A stretch of 64,000 nucleotides of DNA from the NCBI GenBank assembly GCA_016735295.1, contig JAERRU010000009.1, forward strand, positions 1 through 64,000. Reading direction: 5' to 3'. The DNA comes from SAR324 cluster bacterium. GTDB taxonomy: Bacteria; SAR324; XYD2-FULL-50-16; JAERRU01. Below are positions 1 to 11,308 of this stretch, piece after piece (within the stretch, counting starts at the first letter, position 1; each line of letters begins with the position of its first letter). The position numbers and the translations under genes were made by a program. The notes under the pieces were generated by a model. It worked only from the letters and a program-made list of their open reading frames with translations, made no database searches and was not told where the DNA came from.

Positions 1-294
1 GTGAATAGAGCAAATGCCGAACACCGAATAGCGAATATTAAGGCGAATAAATTAATCAAAAATAGGCCATAAATTATTAAAAATAAGTAATAATCATTAT
101 TTTAAGTGAATAGCACAAATACCGAACACCGAATAGCGAGCATTAAGGCGAATAAATTAATCAAAAATAGGCCATAAATTATTAAAAATAAGTAATAATT
201 ATTATTTTAAGTGAATATCACAAATACCGAACACCGAATATCGGGCATTAAGGCGGATAAATTAATCAAAAATAGGCCATAAATTATTAAAAAT
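1..294. repeat. 105-bp noncoding tandem repeat, 2.8 copies
   Basis: Three head-to-tail copies start at 1, 106 and 211, each opening with GTGAATA. The first two are 105 bp long and the third stops after about 84 bp. The copies differ at only a few positions, and the shared core includes GAACACCGAATA and AATAGGCCATAAATTATT. The period is divisible by three, but stop codons occur in all six frames of every unit, so it is not a coding repeat. The array may continue left of the window. Confidence 0.95.
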
Positions 295-334
295 GAACTA
301 TTTTTAAAAAATTCATAAAAAAAGATAACAATAT

Positions 335-374
335 TTGACATATTAATAAAGATTGGATAACCTCCCGAGGTTAT
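335..374 (+). promoter_or_regulatory. possible rpoB promoter overlapped by an 18-bp palindrome
   Basis: TTGACA at 335-340 is a consensus -35 box. The hexamer 17 bp further on (358-363, TAACCT) is a poor -10. It lies inside a perfect palindrome at 357-374, ATAACCTC-CC-GAGGTTAT. The two-base centre is too small for a good RNA hairpin loop and no T-run follows, so a protein-binding site seems more likely than a terminator. The rest of 295-473 is AT-rich leader. It includes a small A/T hairpin, TATTTTT (443-449) with AAAAATA (455-461), just before the rpoB start. No gene is visible in it. Confidence 0.35.
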
Positions 375-473
375 GATATTTAAAATATAAAAAAATTATT
401 AACACTCTGGCATAGTACTTAAGTTCCTGAATAGATAAGGACTATTTTTAACCCAAAAATAAAGAGCGCAAAG

Positions 474-3400
474 ATGTCTATTGATAACCCTAATGTTTAC
501 CGATACCGACTCAATTTTGGCAAAATTCCTACATTAATTGGCCCTCCTCATTTACTTCATGTGCAAAAGAATTCCTTTGAGGAATTTTTACAAGCAGATG
601 TGTTGCCCTTGGAAAGAAAGAATCAAGGCCTAGAGGCAGCGTTGAGGGGGATTTTCCCGATTGTGGATAATAGTGAAAGCCATAAAATGGAATATTTACA
701 TTATACACTGGGAGAACCTAAATTTGATGAGCGGGATTGTAGAGCAAGGGGAGTTTCTTACTCATTACCTCTTAGGGTTACGCTAAGGTTGATATATTTT
801 GATAAAGACAGTGCCGACGGGGTTAAAAAGATAAGTGAAGTTAAGGAGCAAGATGTTTATTTTGGAGATTTTCCCACCATGACGGGGCGTGGGTCTTTCA
901 TTATAAACGGCACAGAAAGAGTGATAGTGAGCCAATTGCACAAATCTCCGGGGATATTTTTCCGTAGTGAGGCGGCAAAAGGGGCTAATGCTAATAAACC
1001 AATATTTTCAGCACAAATATTACCGCAACGAGGTTCGTGGATTAATTTTGAATTTGATAATAAAGATTTTTTTAATGTTAGATTTGATAAAAAGCCTCGT
1101 TTTTTGGGAACATATTTTTTAAGGGCGTTAGGTTATACGGAAGAGGAATTAATCAAGAAATTTTATATAAGTGAAACAATATTTTTAGATAAAGCACGAA
1201 ACGAAGATAAAGATTCTCGTAAATATTTTAAGGGAGTGAGCGAGGGAGCAACGATTAATCAAAAAACAACCTACACAATACAGCACCCTAAGACTGAAGA
1301 TATAATAGTCACTAAAGGGCGTAAAATAAATAAAAACCACTTAAGAAAATTAAAAGAAGCGGGGATAGATAGAATAGAAGTAGCCGGTGAAGATTTATTA
1401 GGTCGATTTATTTGGCAAGATATTTCTGATTCTAAAGGAGAGCTTGTGGCCCGCTCTAATCAGGTTTTAACAGTGGAGTTGTTAGATGATATAATAAATA
1501 AGGGAATAAAAGAGATTAAATTAATTTATATCGGCAATCGCACGATAGGCAGTTCTTTAAGGGACACTTTAGCGATAGACAAGATAGAGAGCATAGATCA
1601 CGCGTTACTGGAGTTATATAAAAAGGTAAGACCAGGGGACGTGCCCACATTGGAAGTGGCTAAATTGCAGATTCGCAATATGTTTTTTAATCCAAATTTT
1701 TATGATTTATCGTTAGTGGGGCGTATGAAGTTAAATCGTAAATTAGGCTTAACTACAGATGAAAATTCTCGTATATTAACGCAAGACGATATTTTAGCGG
1801 TGGTGGGCTATCTATTGAAGTTAAAAGAAAATATAGGAGTGATTGACGACATAGATCATTTAAGCAACCGCAGAGTAAAAACAGTGGGCGAGCTTGTGGA
1901 AAATAGGTTCCAAGTTGGTTTGTCTAGAGTAGAAAAGGTGACCAAAGAGCGAATGTCGCTGCAGGCAGAAGATGGGATAAACATAACAGACGTAGTTAAT
2001 GCTAAGCCTTTGTTTGCGATGATTAATGAATTTTTTGGTAGTAGCCAGTTATCGCAATTTATGGATCAAACCAATTCTCTTTCAGAAATTACTCATAAAA
2101 GACGTCTTAGTGCATTAGGGCCAGGGGGCTTGGCAAGAGATAGAGCGGGTTTTGAGGTTAGGGATGTGCATAATTCCCATTATGGCCGTATATGTCCTAT
2201 TGAAACGCCAGAAGGGCCAAATATTGGATTAATTTCATCATTAGCGTGCTACGCTAGGATTAATGATCATGGCTTTATTGAGACTCCTTATCGTGAGGTA
2301 GAATCAGGCAAGGTATCTGATTCAGTTCGTTATCTATCGGCCTATGAAGATGATCAAACTAAGATAGTACAAGCAGAGGCTGTAGAGCAAAAAGATGGTG
2401 GATTAAAAAAAGAATTTGTTTCGGCAAGGGTGGGGGGAGAGTTTATGACTACTCATAAAAGCGAGATAGAATATATGGATTTATCTCCTAAGCAGTTGGT
2501 TTCAGTGGCTTCTTCGTTGATTCCTTTTTTAGAGCATGATGACGCTAACCGGGCTTTGATGGGTTCTAACATGCAAAGGCAGGCAGTTCCATTAATTAGG
2601 CCTCAAGCACCACTAGTGGGCACAGGCATGGAGCATCAGGTAGCGAGAGATTCAGGTGCTTGCGTGGTAGCTAAGCATGCTGGGGTGGTGGAGAGTGTTT
2701 ATTCATCAAGAATAGTGGTGGAATTTGGTAAAAATGAGGGAGATGAGATTAAGGCTAAGAGCAAGGATGAGGATGAAGATGGTGATAACGTTAAAGTTGA
2801 TATATATCATCTTGATAAATACAACAGATCAAATCAAAACACATGCATAGATAATCGTCCTTTGGTTAAAGAGGGTGATGTGGTTGAAGAGGGTCAAATT
2901 ATTGCTGATGCGGCGAGTATAGAATCTGGTGAAATAGCTTTGGGGCAAAACATGTTATTGGCATTTATGCCTTGGCATGGATATAATTATGAGGATTCTA
3001 TTTTAGTTAGTGAGCGGGTGTTGGTGCAGGATCGTTTTACTTCGGTTCATATTGAAGAATTAGAATGTTTATCGAGAGACACTAAATTAGGGCAAGAATT
3101 GATTACATCTGATTTACCTAATGTGAGTGAGTATTTTTTAAAGAATCTTGATAATTATGGGGTGATAAGGGTAGGTAGTTATGTTAAATCTGGCGATATA
3201 TTGGTAGGTAAAACCACGCCAAAGGGTGAATCGCACGTAAATCCTGAAGACAGGTTGTTAAGGGCTATTTTTGGCGATAAAGCGGCTGATGTGCGAGATA
3301 CATCGCTTAGGGTGTCGCAAGGAATAGAGGGGGTGGTGATAGATGTGAAGATGTATAACAGGCGGGGAATAGATAAAGATGAAAGACTATTAGAGATAGA

Positions 3401-4661
3401 GCGTGATAATTTGCGATTGATTGATGACGATTTTCGAGATGAGATTAGAATTATCAAAAGATTTTTTCAAAAAAAGGTAACGCCTTTTTTGAAAGAAGGA
3501 AAATTAAAGAAAGATTTATTGAATCCAAGAAATAAAGAGGTGTTATTTAAAAAGGGCACTAAATTAGTTAGTAAGGATTTACTAAATTTACCAGAAGAAG
3601 CTTGGGTGGTGATAGATCTTGATATAGGCAAAAAGAAGGCCCAAAGGTTATCAAATATATGTAATACTGTTTATCAGCAGTTTCAAGCGATTAATTTACT
3701 GTATGAAGGAAAGATTAGAAGAGAAACAATGGTTGATGATTTACCTCCTGGGGTGATTAGATCGGTCAAGGTTTATGTGGCGGTGAAAAGGCGTTTATCG
3801 GTAGGAGACAAGATGGCTGGTCGGCATGGCAACAAGGGGGTTATATCGCGAATAATTCCAGTAGAAGATATGCCATATTTAGCCGATGGCCGAGCGGTAG
3901 ATATAGCCCTTAATCCTTTAGGGGTTCCTTCTCGGATGAATGTTGGTCAAGTTTTAGAAACTCAATTAGGTTTTGTGGCTAATCAATTGGGCCGCAAGAT
4001 AGATGAGATGATAAAGGAATATAAACCAATGGATAAATTGACATCCTTTATAAAGAAAGTTTATAGCTCGCCTACATTTGATAAGTATTTGGCAGAATTA
4101 AGTGAAGATGAATTAAAGGAATTCACGAAAAAATTAAGTAAAGGGGTGCATGTTAGCACGCCAGTATTTGATGGGGCGACAGAAAAAGAAATTCAAAGAT
4201 TGGCTAAAATTTGTGATGTTGAAACTCATGGCAAGGTGCAGCTTTTTGATGGATTAACTGGTGATGCTTTTGAGCAGAAGGTAACGGTGGGATATATGTA
4301 TGTAATGAAATTGCATCATTTAGCAGATGAAAAAATACATGCTAGATCGATAGGTCCTTATTCGTTGGTAACGCAGCAGCCATTAGGCGGTAAGGCCCAA
4401 AGAGGAGGTCAAAGATTTGGAGAAATGGAGGTATGGGCACTAGAGGCTTATGGAGCGGCTTACGCATTAAGAGAAATGCTAACGGTTAAATCTGATGATG
4501 TGGTGGGGAGAAATAAGGTTTATGAGTCGATTGTGAAGGGGTCAAATAATGAATATTCAGGGATACCTGAGTCATTTAAGGTGTTAATTAATGAATTAAA
4601 GGCGTTGTGTCTTGATTTTAGATTAATAAAAGATCTTAGATTTTTAGATGGTGAAAGTTGA
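474..4661 (+). CDS. rpoB: RNA polymerase beta subunit
   Basis: This is the beta subunit of RNA polymerase, which forms half of the catalytic cleft and the rifampicin pocket. At 1395 residues it is full length for a proteobacterium. The rifampicin cluster (about residues 523-550) reads SSQLSQFMDQTN, then THKRRLSALGPGG, and has the residues typical of drug-sensitive enzymes. The GDKMAGRHGNKG motif near 1111 contacts the active centre. A short acidic insertion (KDEDEDGD) lies near residue 765. The ATG at 474 follows only a weak purine-rich ribosome site. rpoC follows after 53 bp. Unusually, no rplL lies within the 473 bp upstream. Confidence 0.99.
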   Translation: MSIDNPNVYRYRLNFGKIPTLIGPPHLLHVQKNSFEEFLQADVLPLERKNQGLEAALRGIFPIVDNSESHKMEYLHYTLGEPKFDERDCRARGVSYSLPLRVTLRLIYFDKDSADGVKKISEVKEQDVYFGDFPTMTGRGSFIINGTERVIVSQLHKSPGIFFRSEAAKGANANKPIFSAQILPQRGSWINFEFDNKDFFNVRFDKKPRFLGTYFLRALGYTEEELIKKFYISETIFLDKARNEDKDSRKYFKGVSEGATINQKTTYTIQHPKTEDIIVTKGRKINKNHLRKLKEAGIDRIEVAGEDLLGRFIWQDISDSKGELVARSNQVLTVELLDDIINKGIKEIKLIYIGNRTIGSSLRDTLAIDKIESIDHALLELYKKVRPGDVPTLEVAKLQIRNMFFNPNFYDLSLVGRMKLNRKLGLTTDENSRILTQDDILAVVGYLLKLKENIGVIDDIDHLSNRRVKTVGELVENRFQVGLSRVEKVTKERMSLQAEDGINITDVVNAKPLFAMINEFFGSSQLSQFMDQTNSLSEITHKRRLSALGPGGLARDRAGFEVRDVHNSHYGRICPIETPEGPNIGLISSLACYARINDHGFIETPYREVESGKVSDSVRYLSAYEDDQTKIVQAEAVEQKDGGLKKEFVSARVGGEFMTTHKSEIEYMDLSPKQLVSVASSLIPFLEHDDANRALMGSNMQRQAVPLIRPQAPLVGTGMEHQVARDSGACVVAKHAGVVESVYSSRIVVEFGKNEGDEIKAKSKDEDEDGDNVKVDIYHLDKYNRSNQNTCIDNRPLVKEGDVVEEGQIIADAASIESGEIALGQNMLLAFMPWHGYNYEDSILVSERVLVQDRFTSVHIEELECLSRDTKLGQELITSDLPNVSEYFLKNLDNYGVIRVGSYVKSGDILVGKTTPKGESHVNPEDRLLRAIFGDKAADVRDTSLRVSQGIEGVVIDVKMYNRRGIDKDERLLEIERDNLRLIDDDFRDEIRIIKRFFQKKVTPFLKEGKLKKDLLNPRNKEVLFKKGTKLVSKDLLNLPEEAWVVIDLDIGKKKAQRLSNICNTVYQQFQAINLLYEGKIRRETMVDDLPPGVIRSVKVYVAVKRRLSVGDKMAGRHGNKGVISRIIPVEDMPYLADGRAVDIALNPLGVPSRMNVGQVLETQLGFVANQLGRKIDEMIKEYKPMDKLTSFIKKVYSSPTFDKYLAELSEDELKEFTKKLSKGVHVSTPVFDGATEKEIQRLAKICDVETHGKVQLFDGLTGDAFEQKVTVGYMYVMKLHHLADEKIHARSIGPYSLVTQQPLGGKAQRGGQRFGEMEVWALEAYGAAYALREMLTVKSDDVVGRNKVYESIVKGSNNEYSGIPESFKVLINELKALCLDFRLIKDLRFLDGES

Positions 4662-4714
4662 GATGGGGCAGGATTTTTTTTCAGTAATTTTTTAAAAATT
4701 TAAATCATATAAAG

Positions 4715-7700
4715 ATGAGAAATGTAGAGCCTCAAGACCCACAGAAGTATCAAGCAATTCAAATAACTTTAGCTTCATCTGAGCAAATTTTATCATGGTC
4801 ATCGGGAGAAGTAAAAACTCCTGAAACGATAAATTACCGTACTCTAAAGCCTGAGCGAATGGGTCTTTTTTGTGGACAAATATTTGGCCCTGTTAAAGAT
4901 TACGAATGCATATGCGGTAAATATAAAAGAATGAAGCATCGTGGGATTAGGTGTGAAAAGTGCGGGGTAGAGGTGATAGAATCCAAGGTTCGGCGGGAGA
5001 GGTTGGGGCATATAAAATTATCTTGCCCAGTATCTCATGTGTGGTTTTTAAAGATTACTCCGAGCAAGATGGCTCATTACCTTGATATAAATGTTAAAGA
5101 TTTAGAGCGGGTGATTTATTTTGATTCTTATGTGGTGGTTGAGCCAGGGGGAACAGATATGAATTTAGGAGAGGTGATTGATGAGGCTACTTGCCGAGAG
5201 CTGATGGAGCACGATAATAAATTCGAAGCGATCATAGGAGCAGAGGGGATTAGAAAATTAATAAAAAGGCGGGGTTCGGTTGAGGATTTGAGCCATGATT
5301 TGAGGGAAGAGCTATATTCCACTAAATCAGAGACCAAGCGTAAGAAATTGGTGAAGCGTTTAAAGGTGATAGAATCATTTAAAAAATCAAAGATCGATCC
5401 TGCTAATATGATTTTGGATGTTATCCCGGTTATTTCACCTGAGTTAAGACCGTTGGTTCCATTAGATGGAGGAAGGTTTGCTACTAGTGATTTAAATGAT
5501 TTATACCGCCGAATAATTCATCGTAACAACCGGTTAAAGCGATTGCTTGATCTTAATGCACCTGAGGTTATTTTAAAAAATGAAAAAAGGATGTTGCAAG
5601 AATCGGTTGACGCTTTATTTGATAATGGGCGTCGGGGCAGAGCAATTCCTGGAGCGAACAAGCGACCGCTTAAATCATTAAGTGATTCATTGAAGGGTAA
5701 ATACGGAAGGTTCAGGCAGAATTTGCTAGGTAAGAGGGTTGATTATTCGGGACGAACGGTGATAGTGGTTGGTCCACAACTTAAATTAAATCAGTGTGGA
5801 ATGCCTAAAATAATGGCATTGGAGCTATTCAAACCATTTATTTATTATAATTTAATAAAAAATGAGAAGGCCTCCACAATCAAGCTGGCTAAGAAGATGA
5901 TAGAAGACAGGGATCCGGCGATATGGGCCGCTCTGGACGCTGTTATTAAGGATCACCCTGTGATGTTGAACCGAGCACCAACATTGCATAGGCTTGGTAT
6001 ACAAGCCTTCGAGCCAATTTTGATTGAGGGAAAATCATTACAATTGCATCCATTGGTGTGTACTGCGTTTAATGCTGATTTTGATGGAGATCAAATGGCG
6101 GTTCACGTTCCTTTAACGATAGAGGCAAAGATGGAGGCCAAGGTGTTAATGATGGCAATCAACAACATCTTATCACCAGCTACAGGCAAGCCTATTATGA
6201 TTCCAACCCAAGATATGGTATTGGGCATATATTGGATGAGCAAGTCTTTTCCTGGTCGAAAGGGAGAGGGCAAATATTTTGCTAATCCACAAGACGCAGT
6301 TAATGCTTATGAGTATGGAATGATAGATTTGCAAGCAAAGGTAAAGGTTAGGCTGAGTGATGGATTTATTGATACCACGCCAGGAAGGATGATTTTATAT
6401 AAAATAATGCCATCTAACTTTGATGTTAAGTATGTCAATAGATTGCTTAAGAAAAAAGATATAGAAGAGATGATAAACCATATTTACCGTGTGTCGGGCA
6501 ATGTGGCTACAGTAAGGGTGTTAGATAAAATTAAAAATACTGGTTATTTTTACGCCACTAAGGTTGGTTTTTCTATATCAATGAGTGATATGGTAATACC
6601 TGAAGAGAAGAAGCAAATTATTGATGGGGCGTCTGGTGAGGTAAATCATATACATGAGCAGCATGGGGAAGGGATAATAACTTCTGGGGAGCGTTATAAT
6701 AAGGTAGTTGATATATGGTCTAAGGCCACTGAGGATATTGCCCAAAAGATGATAAAATCATTAGCAAAAGAAGTTAAAGATGATAATGACAGGGTAACAT
6801 TAAATCCTATTTTTGCTATGGCAGATTCAGGAGCAAGGGGAAGCACCAATCAGAGCAAGCAGTTAGGGGGAATGAGGGGATTAATGGCTAAGCCATCAGG
6901 AGAAATAATTGAGGCTCCTATCACCGCTAATTTTAGAGAGGGATTAACTGTTCATCAGTATTTCATTTCTACTCATGGAGCAAGAAAGGGGCTAGCAGAT
7001 ACAGCATTAAAAACAGCTGGTTCAGGTTATTTAACGCGAAAATTAGTTGATGTAGCACAAGATGTGGTGATTAGTACGCATGATTGCGGAACTGATGATT
7101 ATACAGAAGTATCGGCGTTGAGTGTGAGTGGGCAGGTGATAGAGACTTTATCAGAAAGATTGTTAGGTAGAACTTTAGCCCAAGATGTATTAGATAGAGA
7201 TACTGGTAAGGTGCTATTTGAAAAGGGGATTATGCTTGATGAGGGCATGTCGGATGAGATAGCGGGTTTGGGCTATGATAAAATAAAGATAAGAGGCATA
7301 TTGCACTGCGCAGCTGAGCGAGGGCTTTGTGCTAAGTGTTATGGTCGTGATTTAGCAAGAGGGGGAGAGGTTTCACTAGGAGAAGCTGTGGGAGTTGTGG
7401 CGGCTCAATCGATAGGAGAGCCGGGCACGCAATTAACTATGCGTACCTTTCATATTGGGGGCACCGTGAGTAGACAGGCAGAAGATACTGATTGGATTTC
7501 ACATGGAGTGGGGATACTTTCATTAAAAAGGGTTAAGCTGGTCAAGAACCGAGAGGGTAAAATGATAGTTGTGTCTCGTAATTCTGAGGCACATATTGTT
7601 AATGAAAAGGGGGAAATATTGCTTAAGCATCGCATACCAGCAGGGGCGTTTGTATTTTTTGCTGATAAGGCAAAAATTAAGGTAGGCGATAAAATTGCGG

Positions 7701-8800
7701 AGTGGGATCCGTTCTCCATCCCAATTATTACTGATGTGGGCGGTAAAATTAAGTTAGTAGATCTTATTGATGGTAAATCAGTTAAAGCTCAAACTGATGA
7801 TATTACTGGCCGGGTCAGGCGGGTTGTGTTGGATTCAGTAGGCTATGAATATAGGCCTTCTGTGATGATAAAAAATGAAAAAACAGGTTTAGCGGTTACC
7901 AGAAAAGATGGTCGCGAGCATCCTGGATTTTATATGCCTATGAGGGCTGAGGTTTTGGTGCAAGATAAAAGCTTAGTTCAAGCGGGAGATATCATTGCTA
8001 AGTTACCACGCGATACGGTTAAAAATAAGGATATCATCGGTGGATTGCCACGGGTTATTGAATTATTTGAGGCGAGAGCACCTAAGGAATTATGTTGTAT
8101 GGTATCAGGCATTACTGGCTATGTTGAGTTTGGGGAGAGCATGAAAAGGAAAAGGCGGGTGATAGTGCGTAGTGATAGTGGTGATGAATTTAGGGAATAT
8201 TTGATACCTAAAGATAAACATATTTTGGTGATGGAAGGAGATTATATTGAGGCCGGAGAAAGGCTAACTGATGGCCAAGCTAACCCGCACGATATTTTAC
8301 GTATTAAGGGCTCGGGCGAATTAGTTAATTTTTTAGTTAATGAGGTGCAAGAGGTTTACCGTTTACAAGGGGTTAAAATTCATGATAAGCAAATAGAAAT
8401 TATCGTTAGGCAAATGCTATTAAAGGTTGAGATAGTAGATCCTGGTGATTCAACTTATTTGGTGGGTAATCCTATATCTAAGAAGGAATTTGCTAGAGTT
8501 AATAGTGAATTAGCGAAAGAGGGACTAGATAAAATACAGGCTTTACCTATGTTGCAAGGCATTACTAAGGCGGCGTTGAGCACAGATTCTTTTCTTTCTG
8601 ATGTATCATTTCAAGAAACGACTAAAATTTTAACTGAGTCTTCTATTGCGGGCCGAGTTGATGTGTTTGCGGGATTAAAAGAAAATGTAATATTTGGTCG
8701 GCTTATTCCTGCGGGCACGGGATTTTATCAAAAGAATCAATATGATTACGAGGTTAAAGGAGATGAGCTGGTAATGAATTATGAAGCTGATGAGGCGTAG
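4715..8800 (+). CDS. rpoC: RNA polymerase beta' subunit
   Basis: This is the catalytic beta' subunit. The active-site magnesium loop [10 protein letters not shown] is at about residues 453-462. The N-terminal zinc ribbon uses C65, C67, C80 and C83. The second zinc site uses the Cys of DCGTDD (about 791) and the three Cys of [13 protein letters not shown] (about 865-875). The length of 1361 residues is normal for bacteria without large lineage insertions. It follows rpoB as expected for the rpoBC operon. The gene 21 bp downstream is acetolactate synthase rather than the usual rpsL or rpsG. Confidence 0.99.
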   Translation: MRNVEPQDPQKYQAIQITLASSEQILSWSSGEVKTPETINYRTLKPERMGLFCGQIFGPVKDYECICGKYKRMKHRGIRCEKCGVEVIESKVRRERLGHIKLSCPVSHVWFLKITPSKMAHYLDINVKDLERVIYFDSYVVVEPGGTDMNLGEVIDEATCRELMEHDNKFEAIIGAEGIRKLIKRRGSVEDLSHDLREELYSTKSETKRKKLVKRLKVIESFKKSKIDPANMILDVIPVISPELRPLVPLDGGRFATSDLNDLYRRIIHRNNRLKRLLDLNAPEVILKNEKRMLQESVDALFDNGRRGRAIPGANKRPLKSLSDSLKGKYGRFRQNLLGKRVDYSGRTVIVVGPQLKLNQCGMPKIMALELFKPFIYYNLIKNEKASTIKLAKKMIEDRDPAIWAALDAVIKDHPVMLNRAPTLHRLGIQAFEPILIEGKSLQLHPLVCTAFNADFDGDQMAVHVPLTIEAKMEAKVLMMAINNILSPATGKPIMIPTQDMVLGIYWMSKSFPGRKGEGKYFANPQDAVNAYEYGMIDLQAKVKVRLSDGFIDTTPGRMILYKIMPSNFDVKYVNRLLKKKDIEEMINHIYRVSGNVATVRVLDKIKNTGYFYATKVGFSISMSDMVIPEEKKQIIDGASGEVNHIHEQHGEGIITSGERYNKVVDIWSKATEDIAQKMIKSLAKEVKDDNDRVTLNPIFAMADSGARGSTNQSKQLGGMRGLMAKPSGEIIEAPITANFREGLTVHQYFISTHGARKGLADTALKTAGSGYLTRKLVDVAQDVVISTHDCGTDDYTEVSALSVSGQVIETLSERLLGRTLAQDVLDRDTGKVLFEKGIMLDEGMSDEIAGLGYDKIKIRGILHCAAERGLCAKCYGRDLARGGEVSLGEAVGVVAAQSIGEPGTQLTMRTFHIGGTVSRQAEDTDWISHGVGILSLKRVKLVKNREGKMIVVSRNSEAHIVNEKGEILLKHRIPAGAFVFFADKAKIKVGDKIAEWDPFSIPIITDVGGKIKLVDLIDGKSVKAQTDDITGRVRRVVLDSVGYEYRPSVMIKNEKTGLAVTRKDGREHPGFYMPMRAEVLVQDKSLVQAGDIIAKLPRDTVKNKDIIGGLPRVIELFEARAPKELCCMVSGITGYVEFGESMKRKRRVIVRSDSGDEFREYLIPKDKHILVMEGDYIEAGERLTDGQANPHDILRIKGSGELVNFLVNEVQEVYRLQGVKIHDKQIEIIVRQMLLKVEIVDPGDSTYLVGNPISKKEFARVNSELAKEGLDKIQALPMLQGITKAALSTDSFLSDVSFQETTKILTESSIAGRVDVFAGLKENVIFGRLIPAGTGFYQKNQYDYEVKGDELVMNYEADEA

Positions 8801-8821
8801 GCAAAATTAGATTAATATGGC

Positions 8822-10465
8822 ATGCAGGAAATAAATGGTGCTGAAGCGATAATTAAGGTTTTAGAAGACCTAGGTGTTAGGATAATATTTGGTTATCCTG
8901 GTGGTGCTAATTTGCCTATTTATGATGCCTTGGCTAAATCTACGCAAATTAAGCATATTTTAGCCAGGCATGAGCAGGGTGCTGCGTTTATGGCTGGCGG
9001 ATATGCTAGAGTTAAGGGGGTACCGGGAGTTTGTTTGGCTACATCTGGCCCTGGGGTAACTAACTTAATCACAGGTTTAGCCGACGCCTATCTTGATTCT
9101 GTACCTATATTGGCGTTAACAGGGCAAATTTCGCGTGATTTTGTGGGAACTGACGCCTTTCAAGAGGTGGACACTTTTAATATGACCATTCCCATTACGA
9201 AGCATAATGAGCTTATTTATAATGAAAAGGAGCTTGTTCCTGCGATTAGGAGTGCGTTTTTCATTGCTAGTAGCGGGCGTTATGGGCCTACGTTGGTTGA
9301 TATTCCTCGAGATATTCAAGAAAAGAAAGCTCATTATGATTTATCAGAGACTAGAGAAAATAAGGGTTATCAGCCTACTTTAGTTCCTCATATAGGTCAA
9401 ATTAAGCGATGTTTTAGGGCATTACGCAAGGCAGAGAGGCCTTTGATTATTGCTGGGGGAGGAGTTGTTTTGGCTAGAGCTAATCAAAAATTACTTGCTT
9501 TTGTAGAAAAAACTGGTGTGCCGGTAGTGAGAACTTTAATGGGTAAATCGGCGATGCCTGAAGATCATGATCTTTTTTTAGGCATGCTGGGCACTCATGG
9601 CAATGCTGATGCTAATCGGGCGGTGGTGCAATCTGATATGGTGTTGGCTATAGGCACTAGGTTTGGTGATAGATCTACTATGCAAAAGAAGAGTTATTTT
9701 TTAAAAGATAAGGTGGTGGTGCATATTGATATAGATCCGGCAGAAATAAGTAAAACGGTGGCAGTTGATATTCCTATGGTGGGAGATATTAATGAGGCGT
9801 TGAATTTATTATTAAAGGGCTTAGTTGAGCGGGCGGAATTTCCTAAGCAGAAGTGGTTTAAACGCAAGACGAATGATAATATTTTAGGAAAATGGGAAGA
9901 AGCTGAGATAATAGGATTAGCGGTTAGTGAGATTTCCAAAATAGACCAAGAGCTGCATTTAAGCACAGACGTGGGTCGCCATCAGATGTGGGCCACTCAT
10001 TTTTGTAATAATTCTAAACATTGGCCGTTATTAACATCAGGTGGGTTAGGCACTATGGGTTTTGGGCTTCCTGCAGCGATTGGGGCTTGGTTTGCGGATC
10101 CTACTAAACCAGCTATTAACATTACAGGCGATGGTAGTTTTTATATGAATATGCAAGAATTTGTGGTGGCGGTAGAATATGACGTGCCCTTAACGGTTTT
10201 TATTGTGAATGATCAAAAATTGGGCATGATTCGCGAGCTACAAAAAACTAAATATGGAGGCCGTTATTTTGGACATAATTTTAAGCATACAATTGATTTT
10301 GTTGGCCTAGCTCGGGCAATGGGAGGGCAGGGGTATAAGATTAATCATAAATTTGAGATATTACCAACTTTGCTCAAGGCTATAAAATCGAAGAAACCTT
10401 GTATTATAGATTTTGATCTTCATAGAGTTGCTAAGGGGTTAGCACCCACATTAAAGGCTATGTAG
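8822..10465 (+). CDS. ilvB: acetolactate synthase large subunit
   Basis: This is a thiamine diphosphate enzyme that condenses pyruvate (or pyruvate plus 2-oxobutyrate) in branched-chain amino-acid synthesis. The catalytic glutamate is E51 (ARHEQGAAFMAGG), and GYPGGANLPIYDAL is typical of acetohydroxyacid synthases. The ThDP/metal motif runs from GDGSF (about 437) to the Asn of IVND (about 464). At 547 residues it is slightly short for the family. No ilvN regulatory subunit or ilvC is adjacent. It begins 21 bp after rpoC, so it may be read through from the polymerase genes. A related ThDP enzyme such as glyoxylate carboligase is less likely. Confidence 0.88.
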   Translation: MQEINGAEAIIKVLEDLGVRIIFGYPGGANLPIYDALAKSTQIKHILARHEQGAAFMAGGYARVKGVPGVCLATSGPGVTNLITGLADAYLDSVPILALTGQISRDFVGTDAFQEVDTFNMTIPITKHNELIYNEKELVPAIRSAFFIASSGRYGPTLVDIPRDIQEKKAHYDLSETRENKGYQPTLVPHIGQIKRCFRALRKAERPLIIAGGGVVLARANQKLLAFVEKTGVPVVRTLMGKSAMPEDHDLFLGMLGTHGNADANRAVVQSDMVLAIGTRFGDRSTMQKKSYFLKDKVVVHIDIDPAEISKTVAVDIPMVGDINEALNLLLKGLVERAEFPKQKWFKRKTNDNILGKWEEAEIIGLAVSEISKIDQELHLSTDVGRHQMWATHFCNNSKHWPLLTSGGLGTMGFGLPAAIGAWFADPTKPAINITGDGSFYMNMQEFVVAVEYDVPLTVFIVNDQKLGMIRELQKTKYGGRYFGHNFKHTIDFVGLARAMGGQGYKINHKFEILPTLLKAIKSKKPCIIDFDLHRVAKGLAPTLKAM

Positions 10466-10522
10466 GTATTTGGTTTATTTTAAAATTAATTATAGTTTAA
10501 CGAGAAACTAAAATTTAAGAAT

Positions 10523-11308
10523 ATGAATTGGATTGATACGCACTGCCATTTAGAGATGATAGAAGGAGACACTAAAGATGTGGTGAGTAGCTCTATGGAG
10601 TTAGGGGTGGATAAAATGGTGACTATCGGCACGTCGCCGGCTAATAATAAACAGGTTTTATCTAATATCAAAAAATTTGATAATGTATATGGAACATTAG
10701 GCGTTCATCCTAATGACGCTAACCAGCAAGCGATGGTTTATCTTGATGGCATTACTGAGGAATTAAGCAGTAACAAAAAGATTTTAGCTATTGGGGAGTG
10801 TGGGTTTGATTTTTTCCGGCAACAAACGTCTTTGAGTGATCAAAGGGTAGTTTTTGAAAAGCAAATGCAAATGGCATTAGAGCTTAAATTACCGATAGTT
10901 ATTCATTCCAGGCAAGCGGAAGAGGAGACCATCGCTGCTATGGAACCATATTTAAAGAAGGGATTAAAGGCATTATTTCATTGTTTTACCTCAAAAGATA
11001 TTTTATTTGAATTAGGGATGAGGTTTGATAGTTGGTTTTCGTATAATGCAATAGCGACTTTTAAGAAGGGGGATGAGATAAGGGAATTTTTGCTTAAAAC
11101 ACCGACTGATAAAATTTTGATAGAAACAGATTCTCCCTATTTAGCTCCGGCACCTTACCGAGGAAAGGGAAATATTCCTGGCTATGTTAGTATAATAGGA
11201 AAGGAGTTAGCCGGATTTTTAAATATCGGTGAAGCTGAGTTTATGAAATTAACCTATGATAATTGTCATACATTCTATGATAGGCTTAAGTTGGGTGGTG
11301 TTATATAA
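10523..11308 (+). CDS. tatD: TatD-family metal-dependent DNase
   Basis: This is a TatD-family hydrolase, a TIM-barrel metalloenzyme usually described as a 3'-5' exonuclease or deacylase-like quality-control enzyme. The metal site is complete: DTHCH (residues 5-9), GECGFDF (about 91), VIHSRQ (about 130), FHCF (about 155) and ETDSPY (about 203). The 261-residue length is typical. The 57-bp gap to acetolactate synthase holds no obvious signal. The 3' end overlaps the probable moaD start by 11 nt, which suggests translational coupling. Confidence 0.93.
   Translation: MNWIDTHCHLEMIEGDTKDVVSSSMELGVDKMVTIGTSPANNKQVLSNIKKFDNVYGTLGVHPNDANQQAMVYLDGITEELSSNKKILAIGECGFDFFRQQTSLSDQRVVFEKQMQMALELKLPIVIHSRQAEEETIAAMEPYLKKGLKALFHCFTSKDILFELGMRFDSWFSYNAIATFKKGDEIREFLLKTPTDKILIETDSPYLAPAPYRGKGNIPGYVSIIGKELAGFLNIGEAEFMKLTYDNCHTFYDRLKLGGVI

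Noticed and set aside
1-294. CRISPR-like array
   Set aside because: The whole 105-bp unit is repeated with no unique spacers, so it is a plain tandem repeat.
358-373. Intrinsic terminator of an upstream gene
   Set aside because: The hairpin loop would be only two bases and no T-run follows on the plus strand.
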